49,030 bases of DNA, from contig JAGXIP010000010.1 of NCBI GenBank assembly GCA_024635585.1, forward strand, positions 1 to 49,030, given 5' to 3'. This DNA is from Saccharicrinis sp. Its GTDB lineage: Bacteria > Bacteroidota > Bacteroidia > Bacteroidales > Marinilabiliaceae. This document shows, one piece after another, positions 36,318-44,537 of this stretch (positions are counted from its first letter, which is position 1; each line of letters starts with the position of its first letter). The position numbers were made by a program, and so were the translations under genes. Under the pieces are notes generated by a model. That model saw nothing but the letters and a program-made list of their open reading frames with translations, had not been told where the DNA came from and ran no database searches.

Positions 36318-38428
36318 ATGAAAAAGATAGGTAGATTTTTATGTATGGCTACTTTTGTATTTATTGTAGCGGCTTGTTCTAACCCTAAAGTGCAAAAAGT
36401 CATCTATCCTGCTGAATTACAGCTGTTACAAGAAAATATTATTTCAAATTTTTTGCAGGATTCGGTAAGTGAGGCACAGGTTGATGAGCTGTTAGATGCT
36501 TTGGATGAAAATGGTGCATGGCGACAAATAGACTACACTAACCTAACCCGTGGGCATTGGCCTGTATTACAGCATTTGCGAAACTTGCAGATTCTTACCA
36601 GAGCCTATCAAAAGCCAGGCTCAAAGTATTATCATAAAAATAAGTTGTCAAAAAAAGTACATTTGGCACTTAACTACTGGCTCGATAACGATTTCCAGAA
36701 TCCCAACTGGTGGAATCCGGAAATTGGCGTTCCCAAATTTATTGCACCTGTTTTAATTACCATGGAAGGCGAATTGAGTCCCGAGCAATTTGAAAAGGGA
36801 ATTAAGATACTCAGTCGATCGCAAATACGATTGGCAGGACAGAACAAGGTATGGTTATCTGGTAATGTATTGAGTAAATCCTTGCTTCTTAGGGATGTAG
36901 ATAGTGTGAAGATTGCCAGTGAGTCCATTAAAGATGAGCTTGTAATCCGAAGGTTGGCCATACAACCCGATTATTCTTTTCACGAGCACGGTGCCATGTT
37001 GCAATTCGGTAACTACGGATTATCCTTTTTAGCTGATATGGTCATGTGGATGGATATATTCAAAGGGACGGACTATCAATTTGAGGAGGAAAAAATAAGC
37101 TTGTTACGAAATTATGTGCTCGATGGTATGCAGTGGGTGCTTTGGAAAAAAGGGATGGACATTGCAGCAAGTGGACGACATATGTTTAAAGGTGCTCAGG
37201 TCGAAAAAAGAAAGACCATGGTGGCTCTGCTAAATAAGCTGAAAGTATTGGATCCCGAGTATGGCCAAGCATACGAAAAGGCAAGGACACAGAAAGCCTT
37301 ATAGGCAACAAGCACTTTTGGAAGTCCGACTTTCAGGTTCAACGTTCAAAAGATTATTACTTCTCACTAAAATTGTCATCGAATAGAGTTAATGCCTACG
37401 AAACGGCCAACTTTGAAAACCTACAGGGCTATCACCTGGGGAGTGGCATGACTTTATTGTACCAAAGCGAGGAGGAGTATGTTGATATCTTTCCATTTTG
37501 GGATTGGAAAAAGCTGCCAGGAACTACAATTGTGCAGGACACTGCTGCCATAAGGGTTTCCAATGCCTGGGGTTATACAATAGATGACAATTTTGTAGGG
37601 GGTGTTTCGGATGGTGAAAACGGAATTGCTGTTTTAAAATACAAGCGCGGAGGATTGCAAGCCAATAAAGCCTGGCTTATGTTTAACGATAAAATTATTT
37701 GTTTGGGCAACGCAATATCGTCCGATACCAGTTACACAGTAAGCACCTCCGTCAATCAAACTTTTTTACATGGCAATATTTTGGCAAGTACGCCATCGGG
37801 TGAAGAATTGGTGGACAAGGAGATGGAATTTACAGACCTCCAATGGTTGCTTCACGATAGTATTGGCTATTTGTTTGACGGCGATGCAAAGGTGAATTTA
37901 AAAGCCGGCAAAGTAACAGGTTCGTGGTATGATGTGGCCCATAGATATGCCGATGTTATTGAGGAGGCTGATGTTTTTAAGCTATGGATTAATCATGGCA
38001 AAAGACCACTCAATAAAAAGTATGCCTATGTGCTGGTACCCAATGCCACCAAAACGCTAATGACAGACTTGCAAGCAAATAAGCCTTTCGACTTGATAAA
38101 CAACGCCAATCAACAATCTGCTGTGTCTAATGATGGAAGATTAGCGGGCGAAATTTTTTATTCAGCTGCAAAATCAAATGTATTTGGCGGCATTGAAGTG
38201 GACAAGCCTTGTGCGCTTATGCTCAAAAAAAAGGAGGATGGGCTTGCACTCTCCATTAGCGATCCATCGTATCAATTGGATGAGATAAACTTTAAGATTA
38301 AAGGTCATTATTCCGCAGCTAACGCAAGGTTTAAAAATGGGCAAACATGGGTTAATATTAAACTGCCTCAAGGTAACGAAACGGGCAAAACAGTTACCGT
38401 TGTGCTTAAAGAGAAGTTAATTTTTTAG
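36318..38428 (+). pseudogene. PL8-family polysaccharide lyase, split by a frameshift
   Basis: Two frames together give one ~703-residue PL8 lyase, the usual family length. The first frame (36318-37304) starts with a lipoprotein signal (Cys20, 'VAAC') and carries the catalytic helical domain: 'NPNWWNPEIGVPK' (about 129-141), 'AGQNKVWLSGN', 'QPDYSFHEHG' (His224), 'GNYGLSFL' (Tyr233) and 'SGRHMFK' (Arg287). The second frame, open from 37238 to 38428, continues with 'LIGNKHFWKSDFQV', 'SSNRVNAYETANFENLQGYH' and the beta-sandwich domains. The switch lies between 37238 and 37304 and fits loss of one base, perhaps in the A run at 37276-37279. PL8 enzymes cleave uronate-containing polysaccharides (chondroitin, hyaluronan, xanthan) by beta-elimination; the substrate here is unknown. 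It may be a recent pseudogene, a sequencing error or, less likely, recoding. Confidence 0.82.
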
Positions 38429-38490
38429 AGGTCAGTAGACAAATACCTATATCAATCAAAAGTTGAACCCGGCAGCTGCCCGGTTCTATT
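38429..38490 (+). repeat. TTGAACC dispersed repeat, copy 2
   Basis: Begins directly after the PL8 stop codon. Contains TACCTATATCAATCAAAAG plus TTGAACC, then a near-palindrome GAACCCGGCAG/CTGCCCGGTTC. This could also act as a 3'-end hairpin between the convergent PL8 and regulator genes. Confidence 0.65.
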
Positions 38491-38613
38491 TAAACTAACC
38501 TATATAAATCAGTGCTTTAGGCGAGATTGCCAAGTAAATGGAAATATGCAACTACCTACCTTCATTAATTTTTAACTCGATTGGTTTAAATACTCAATCT
38601 TTCCTTTGCATAA

Positions 38614-41600
38614 TCATAGTTTAATATCCTTATTGGCTTTAATATCGTTATAAATTTCCTTGGGGGTTTTACCATACTTACCCTTGAAAGTGCGCGCAAA
38701 ATAGGAGTGTGAATTAAAACCCACATAGGTGCCAATTTCTTCCAGGCTATATTTGTTTTCTTTCATTAGTTCCAGCGTTTTTTTCATGCGCAAATCCCTT
38801 ATAAATTCAGTAGCACTCTGCCCCGACTCAATTTTTACTTTTCGGTGCAAGGAGCTCCTGCTCATATCCAGTTTTTCGGCTAAATGGCCTACGCTAAATT
38901 GAGGGTTAAGAAGATTTTCGAGAACAGTTAGTTCCACTTTTTCAATAAAGCTATGTTCTTTATGGCTTGCCTGTAATGTTTTTTCAACTGATAAATCAAC
39001 ATTGAATTGTCGTGATATTTCTTTTCTTTTTTCAAGGAGGTTTTGTATGTGTGCAAATAACAAATCCACCTCAATAGGTTTTGTTAAGTACGAATCGGCC
39101 CCATATTCAATTCCTTTAATTTGATCCGTTTTGTCGGCCATTGCACTTAGTAATATAATCGGGATGAGCCTTGTTTTAGGGTTTTCTTTTAATTGTTTAG
39201 TCATTGTAGTGCCATCCATAACGGGCATTTTAATATCGGATATAATTAAGTGCGGAATAATCTCTTGCGCAATTTCATAACCTTGTACACCATTGGATGC
39301 TGTTAAAACTTTATATCTTCGGTTTAAAGTGGTTTTAAGATATTTTTTTAAATCGATGTTATCCTCAACTATAAGAATAACAATGTCCGACTGCATCTTT
39401 TGCAGTTTATTGTCGTCCTCAAAAGGTTGATTGGCAGCAAAATCTTTGGCTTCATTTTGAATAACATATTTCTTTTCGGATTGGGCAATCTCTTGCTCTA
39501 AAGGTAAGTTAACAATAAAGGTGTTGCCTTCACTTTTTGAAGAAGTAACAGAGATGTTTCCGTTGTGGAGTCGTATGTATTCTCGTGAGATGTGCAAGCC
39601 TAAACCCGTACCAACAGACTGAGAGTTATTATGCATCGAAAACCGCTCAAAAATGTTAGGTATTTGTTTTTCGGATATAGAATAGCCATAGTTTATTACT
39701 TTTATTTCAAGCGTAGGGCCTTGAAATGCTTTACCAGTATAAAATAAATTTTTATAATCATCACTTGTTTTGTGAGATGATTCTATGCTTAGGAGAACAT
39801 GACTTTTGTCTTCGGAATATTTGAATGCGTTGGAAAGTAAATTAAAAATCACCTTTTCCATTTTGTTGTTATCAATGCTAATTTCTAAACTTTCGTAGCG
39901 CGACGAAAAAATAAAATTTATTTCTCTTTCCATCGCTTCAAAAACAAAACAATTGTAGGCACTTTTGCAGGTTTCTATAATGTCGTATTGTTTAGGATTA
40001 AATTTTATTTTTCCGGTTTCAATAAGTCTAAAATCCAAAAATTCATTGGTTAATCTTAGCAGTCTATCCGCATTGCGTTTTACGGTTAAAAGATGTTCAC
40101 CAGTACTTGTGTCATACTTAAATTTTTGAATTAGCAAGTCAATGGGAGATAGGATTAAGGTTAGTGGGGTGCGTATTTCATGTGAAATATTGGTGAAAAA
40201 TTCTTGCTTGTCTGCAAAAAGTTTTTCTTCGGCTTCATGGTGAAGGCGTTCCAATAACATTTTTTTTTCGAGGTCTATTCTAAAATATTTCTCTTTGATT
40301 ATCAAATAGCCAACCATGAGGATTAAAAGAATGTAGATTACGAATGCATACCAAGTGAGCCAAAAAGGGGGCTTTATATGAATGGGGAATTCCAATGGGC
40401 TGGTGGACCAAACACCGCTGTTGTTAGAGCCCAGTATGGCTAATTTATAATGTCCGGGAGGGATTTTGGTAAATGAAATTTCATTTTTCGTTTTCAGGTC
40501 AACCCATTCGTCCTGATAATTAACCAGTTTATATTTGAAATTATTTTTGTATGATTTAATAAAATTGTTAGCCACAAAAGTAAATAAAAGGCTGTTTTGC
40601 TGATAAGGTAGTTCAAGTTCTTTGATGGCATCAATGTTTTTGTCCTTTAAGGATTCAATAGTGGTTTCATGATATGGCTTATTATTGATAGAAATTCCGG
40701 ACAATAATACATCAGGGGCATTCGGGTTTAGGGTGATTTGTTCAGGATCAATAATGTTAAAGCCATTGTGACCGCCAAAAAATAATATCCCTTGTGTGGA
40801 GCATAGTGATGCGTTGGGGCTAAAATTCCCTCCTAAAACGCCATCATTTTCATTAAAATAAAGAATGCTTTTAGTATGTGTGTTATACATTTGGATGCCC
40901 AGGTTAGAGGCTATCCAAACATTTCCGCTTTGGTCGTTTATAATACTAAAAACTTCATTTAGTTCTTTGTTCCACTCCTTTTCAAGTGGCTTGAAGGTAT
41001 AAGTAGTCGTGTCCAAAACCAAAATACCTTTGTTTTTGGTACCAACCCAAATTTCGCCCTCATTTGTTTCGCAAACTGAGTGCATAACCCTATTGTAGCT
41101 TTCGTCATGATTACCAAGGTTTTGGAATGTATCACTATCGGGATTTTTTATGCACATTCCTTTTTCTGTCGATAACCAGTAAATCCCTTTACTATCTACG
41201 GTCAAGGATCTTACATTATCCGATAACATACCATTGGCACCCGTGTTTTGTATGTTATACTTTTTTAAAGTTTTGTTATTAGGGTTATACTGTAGCACAC
41301 CCTTTCCGTTGGTGCAAATCCACAATTCTTTATTTATCGGAACAATTCTATGTATGATAAATTTCTCTTTAAAAAATGGATGATCTTCTTTTCTAAACTT
41401 TGTTTCTCCAGGTTTTTTCTGCCATAAACCATTTTCAAAAGTTCCCATCCATATGGTTCCCTCTTTGTCTATTGTAAGCGATTTAATATTGATGATATCC
41501 CCATCTTCATCATACATTTTAATAGAGTTTACAACTTCATTGCTGTGATTATAGGTTTTTAAACCATCGTTCTCGCTCCCTAAAAATATAAGACCCGATT

Positions 41601-42672
41601 GGTCTTCGATAATGGATGAAATGGTATTTCTGCTAATTTCGCTTTGATAAGGTATCTTTTTTATATGCCTAAAATAATAATTGTACTCACTATAATGTGC
41701 TATTCCGCCTGCCCAAGTAGCTACCCAAATTCCATTATTTTTGTCCTTCATAAGGTCTAAAATACTGTTGTGGGGCAAGTTGTTAAAAGTAGTTTCTAAA
41801 ATGCAATGGTTGTCGTTTCCGTTAATTACGTTAATTCCTTTCAAAGTACCCGCCCAAATCTCCCCATTGTCTCTCGATTCAACTTTTCGTACGGTGTTGT
41901 TAGATAGCTTAAAAGGAGCAGGTTCATTAACCCCATAGTGCTGTAATAAAATACCATCTAGACCTACTTTATCTATTCCATCATTGGCGTATCCTATCCA
42001 CATCGCTTTATTAGTTATGCAAATAGAGTTTATAGCCGCTATTCTGAAGGAGTGCCATAGGTTTATACTTTGCAGGGTGGTATCCGTTTTAAAAATATTT
42101 CCGCCTCCAAGTCCAATCCAAATGTTACCTTCATTATCTTTAGTCATTGTTTTGCATTGCACTTTTTCGCTATGATTATAAAAAAAGTGAATGCTTAATT
42201 CTTCGGTAGCCACGTTGTAACGATATAAACGCAAATTAATGATGCATAAATAAATGGAATCATTGACCTGAAGGATATCTGTTACATCGTGGTTTTGGCC
42301 TCTAACTACCGAAGTGTTGAGTTTAATGCGCGTAAAATCATTTGTTGCTCGGTTAAACTTGCACAAACCCTCTGCGGTACATACCCATAATTGACTTTGA
42401 TTGTCGCGGTAAACTTTTCGTATGTTATTGTCGGGCAGGGTGTTTAATTTATCTTCTTTGGATGTGTATTGATGAAATGAATAGGAGTTGTAATGGTACA
42501 AGCCATTGCTTGCACCAAACCATATAGTACCATTTTTATCTTCTTCAATAGTTGTTATGCCATCAAACACAAATCCTCCTTCCGGTGATTTGTTTTCAAA
42601 ATAATACGTCTTAGCATACAACACATTCTGAATAAGTAGTATGGAAATAAAAAGTGCAAATATTTTATACAT
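38614..42672 (-). CDS. Hybrid two-component system regulator (HTCS)
   Basis: 1,352-residue one-protein sensor-regulator that controls polysaccharide loci. The start at 42672 (MYKIFALFISILLIQ) is preferred over the in-frame ATG 36 bp upstream because it begins the signal peptide. Order of parts: periplasmic Reg_prop propeller repeats (about 30-640, many 'G.IWxGT..G' units); Y_Y_Y domain (about 700-765); one membrane helix (about 773-793); HisKA with phospho-acceptor His831 in 'FFTNISHEIRTPLT'; HATPase (N-box 'NLLSNAFKYSE', G-box 'GTGLGLHIS' near 1021); receiver domain with Asp1146 in 'IISDIKMP' and Lys1198 in 'LTKP'; AraC-type DNA-binding domain (about 1245-1350). All key residues are present. 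It is convergent with PL8 and divergent from the GH5 set, so it probably controls both arms of the locus (inference). Confidence 0.95.
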   Translation of the reverse strand: MYKIFALFISILLIQNVLYAKTYYFENKSPEGGFVFDGITTIEEDKNGTIWFGASNGLYHYNSYSFHQYTSKEDKLNTLPDNNIRKVYRDNQSQLWVCTAEGLCKFNRATNDFTRIKLNTSVVRGQNHDVTDILQVNDSIYLCIINLRLYRYNVATEELSIHFFYNHSEKVQCKTMTKDNEGNIWIGLGGGNIFKTDTTLQSINLWHSFRIAAINSICITNKAMWIGYANDGIDKVGLDGILLQHYGVNEPAPFKLSNNTVRKVESRDNGEIWAGTLKGINVINGNDNHCILETTFNNLPHNSILDLMKDKNNGIWVATWAGGIAHYSEYNYYFRHIKKIPYQSEISRNTISSIIEDQSGLIFLGSENDGLKTYNHSNEVVNSIKMYDEDGDIINIKSLTIDKEGTIWMGTFENGLWQKKPGETKFRKEDHPFFKEKFIIHRIVPINKELWICTNGKGVLQYNPNNKTLKKYNIQNTGANGMLSDNVRSLTVDSKGIYWLSTEKGMCIKNPDSDTFQNLGNHDESYNRVMHSVCETNEGEIWVGTKNKGILVLDTTTYTFKPLEKEWNKELNEVFSIINDQSGNVWIASNLGIQMYNTHTKSILYFNENDGVLGGNFSPNASLCSTQGILFFGGHNGFNIIDPEQITLNPNAPDVLLSGISINNKPYHETTIESLKDKNIDAIKELELPYQQNSLLFTFVANNFIKSYKNNFKYKLVNYQDEWVDLKTKNEISFTKIPPGHYKLAILGSNNSGVWSTSPLEFPIHIKPPFWLTWYAFVIYILLILMVGYLIIKEKYFRIDLEKKMLLERLHHEAEEKLFADKQEFFTNISHEIRTPLTLILSPIDLLIQKFKYDTSTGEHLLTVKRNADRLLRLTNEFLDFRLIETGKIKFNPKQYDIIETCKSAYNCFVFEAMEREINFIFSSRYESLEISIDNNKMEKVIFNLLSNAFKYSEDKSHVLLSIESSHKTSDDYKNLFYTGKAFQGPTLEIKVINYGYSISEKQIPNIFERFSMHNNSQSVGTGLGLHISREYIRLHNGNISVTSSKSEGNTFIVNLPLEQEIAQSEKKYVIQNEAKDFAANQPFEDDNKLQKMQSDIVILIVEDNIDLKKYLKTTLNRRYKVLTASNGVQGYEIAQEIIPHLIISDIKMPVMDGTTMTKQLKENPKTRLIPIILLSAMADKTDQIKGIEYGADSYLTKPIEVDLLFAHIQNLLEKRKEISRQFNVDLSVEKTLQASHKEHSFIEKVELTVLENLLNPQFSVGHLAEKLDMSRSSLHRKVKIESGQSATEFIRDLRMKKTLELMKENKYSLEEIGTYVGFNSHSYFARTFKGKYGKTPKEIYNDIKANKDIKL

Positions 42673-42696
42673 ATTAACTCGGTTTAACAATTGATA

Positions 42697-42704
42697 CAAA
42701 TGTA
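42697..42704 (-). promoter_or_regulatory. Possible -7 promoter box (TAnnTTTG) of the HTCS gene
   Basis: On the minus strand TACATTTG matches the Bacteroidota -7 consensus, 24 bp before the start codon. A TTTTAC about 16 bp further upstream is a weak -33 candidate. Confidence 0.45.
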
Positions 42705-42916
42705 ACAACTCCTTGTAAAATATATCGATGTGAATTTATAGTTATGATGCAATGATTGTGCTTTTTAGGACATATGTTCATGTGTGATTCTTTTTTGTTA
42801 GTTACTGAACCAATACTTCATGCAATAATCTTTAAATGTTATTAAAATTGTGCTATTAAGTTAAAAAAACATTAGATAGCTGTAATAGCGAGTTATGATT
42901 ATTAATTGTTCGTAAT

Positions 42917-43057
42917 ATGAAACGAGCCCCCCGAAGGGTCGGGGCAGGCTATGAGAGTAACTTCTCACAAAACCTGTCCCGCCATAGCGGGAGGGGAATG
43001 ATTGTAATGGCGAGTTCCCCCGAATCAAGTTCGGGGCAGGCTATGTGGCAAAAAAAT
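42917..43057 (+). repeat. ATGAAACGAGC dispersed repeat, copy C (three nested palindromes)
   Basis: Same block order as the other copies, with three insertions of GC-rich hairpins: CCCCGA-AGGG-TCGGGG after ACGAGC (42929-42944), TCCCGC/GCGGGA after CTCACAA, and the 27-bp REP unit at 43018-43044 inside the GAGTTCC/ATGTGGC junction. Two of the hairpins end in the same CAGGCTATG tail. Confidence 0.75.
43018..43044 (-). repeat. REP-like palindromic unit, second copy
   Basis: Reverse-strand counterpart of the unit at 2685-2711, with the stem CCCCGAA/TTCGGGG. The two stem differences from the first copy are compensatory. Confidence 0.7.
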
Positions 43058-43072
43058 CAATTATTAGAGTAT

Positions 43073-43149
43073 ATGAAACGAGCCATGAGAAAAATTTCTC
43101 ACAAAGGGGAATGATTATTTTCTGGCGAGTTCCATATGGCAATTGAAAG
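43073..43149 (+). repeat. ATGAAACGAGC dispersed repeat, copy D (minimal form)
   Basis: The shortest copy: ATGAAACGAGCCATGAGA, TTTCTCACAAAGGGGAATG, CTGGCGAGTTCCATATGGC, AATTGAAAG, without the inserted GC hairpins. It ends 13 bp before the GH5 start codon, so it is the GH5 leader, just as copy B is the SusD2 leader. Confidence 0.75.
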
Positions 43150-43162
43150 AAAATATAAACAT

Positions 43163-44536
43163 ATGAAAAAAATAATAGTATTCCTTCTTTTTGTCTCAAC
43201 ATGGAGTGTCTCCGCACAGCTTAAACATCCACTTCGCGATGAAAATGGCAGGCATGTGATTGGACGTGGATTTGTTGTGGTAACCAACGATAGCTACTTT
43301 TCCAAGGATGACTATACCCGGATGGTTCGTCTGGGTGCCAATTATCAAGTTATCCGTCTGGAGCTGGGCAAATTGAGTAACTTCCCTGGCGCCAGCCTCG
43401 ATCCAAATTACCTTCTCAAATTGGATACCCTCGTTCAGCTCGGTGAAAATGCAGGTATTAAAACCGTATTCAAAATGACCCTATACGGAATCACGGATTT
43501 TTCGTGGGAGAAATTCTGGGCCAACGAAAACAACTTGCATGAAAAATATTTAGATGCCTGGAAAGTGGTGTGGAATAGGTACAATGACGAAAATTCGGTT
43601 GTTGGCTATGATATTGTAAACGAGCCACGTAAGCTTTCTATGGAGATTTCATATACCGACTTAACCAATCGATACCTGATCCCTTTATATCAACAGTTGA
43701 TAGATGAGTCGCAAAAAATTAATCCGAAAAAATATTGTTTGGTTCAATCTATATTTATGAACAAAGGTGAAGCTATAAATGGCAACCAGTATGCCGAGAT
43801 AACAGCTTCTATCAAACGGAAAAATATACTTTTTGCACCGCATATATACCAAAACCAAAAAGAATTGGTGAAACCGACCCTTTTGCGTTTCGAGAAAGAA
43901 TCGAAAATGCTTAAAGCGCCAATTTTTATCGGGGAATGGGGATTCCCAACCTTTGCTACAACCGATTCTACAATCAAGGGGAGGTTGGGACAATTAGAAT
44001 ATATGGATTTCTATATCCGAACCGCCGAATTGTTCGACAGTTTAGGGATAAACACCATAAAAGCATGGTTTTCGGGTAATCCCAACATGCAAAATTTTAT
44101 GGCGGGTGGCCGCTCTACATGGGCAATATTTAACGATAAACATGCCGTTGGAACCGTTGAGCGAAAGTATATTACCGACATCATTGCTCGTCCATATCCA
44201 CAAAGCATTGCAGGCGATATTAATTCATTCAAATATGATTTTGCTACCCGAAGCCTGGATATATTTGTTAAGAGTGATAACACTAAAGGAGCCTCAAAAA
44301 TATTTATTGGGGCAAATCGGCATTATCCCGATGGCTTTTCGGTGGTGATAAACGATTCTTTTGTGTTGTGCCACAATCCACTGAAAACAAAAGGTCTAGA
44401 AGTTTTTAAATCAAACGAATTAAGTAATCCTTCCGATTTTATTTGGGATAACAACAGCCAGCAGCTAACAATACTAAAATGGCCAGTTGACAAGTCTGAT
44501 TTGCATATCCGAATTATTCCTGGTATTAATAATTAG
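43163..44536 (+). CDS. GH5 family glycoside hydrolase with C-terminal beta domain
   Basis: 457 residues. The start at 43163 (MKKIIVFLLF, signal peptide cut near 'VSAQ', residue 19) is preferred over the ATG at 43136, which lies in the repeat. The GH5 catalytic pair is clear: acid/base Glu154 in 'YDIVNEPRKL' and nucleophile Glu258 in 'PIFIGEWGFP'. Other family marks are 'FKMTLYGITDFSWEKFW' and 'ILFAPHIY'. The last ~95 residues ('RPYPQSIAGDINSFKYDF' to 'LHIRIIPG') look like the C-terminal beta domain seen in endoglycoceramidase-related GH5 enzymes, so this is probably not a typical cellulase. Secreted, likely periplasmic. The next gene starts 1 bp after its stop. Candidate endo- or exo-beta-glycosidase; substrate unknown. 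Confidence 0.88.
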   Translation: MKKIIVFLLFVSTWSVSAQLKHPLRDENGRHVIGRGFVVVTNDSYFSKDDYTRMVRLGANYQVIRLELGKLSNFPGASLDPNYLLKLDTLVQLGENAGIKTVFKMTLYGITDFSWEKFWANENNLHEKYLDAWKVVWNRYNDENSVVGYDIVNEPRKLSMEISYTDLTNRYLIPLYQQLIDESQKINPKKYCLVQSIFMNKGEAINGNQYAEITASIKRKNILFAPHIYQNQKELVKPTLLRFEKESKMLKAPIFIGEWGFPTFATTDSTIKGRLGQLEYMDFYIRTAELFDSLGINTIKAWFSGNPNMQNFMAGGRSTWAIFNDKHAVGTVERKYITDIIARPYPQSIAGDINSFKYDFATRSLDIFVKSDNTKGASKIFIGANRHYPDGFSVVINDSFVLCHNPLKTKGLEVFKSNELSNPSDFIWDNNSQQLTILKWPVDKSDLHIRIIPGINN

Positions 44537-44537
44537 T

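Larger units (their letters stand above)
42673..43162. other. Divergent intergenic region between HTCS and GH5 genes
   Basis: The left ~240 bp are AT-rich and hold the HTCS promoter candidate. The right half is two tandem copies of the ATGAAACGAGC repeat (42917 and 43073). A 66-codon open frame starting in the first copy is made of the repeat and is not a gene. Confidence 0.7.

Noticed and set aside
37238-37304. Programmed -1 frameshifting in the PL8 gene
   Set aside because: No canonical slippery heptamer in the zero frame and no obvious following stem; a one-base deletion or sequencing error is simpler.
42917-43114. 66-codon open frame starting MKRAPRRVG
   Set aside because: It lies wholly within two tandem copies of the dispersed repeat; similar ATGAAACGAGC starts occur in the other copies without an open frame of matching protein.
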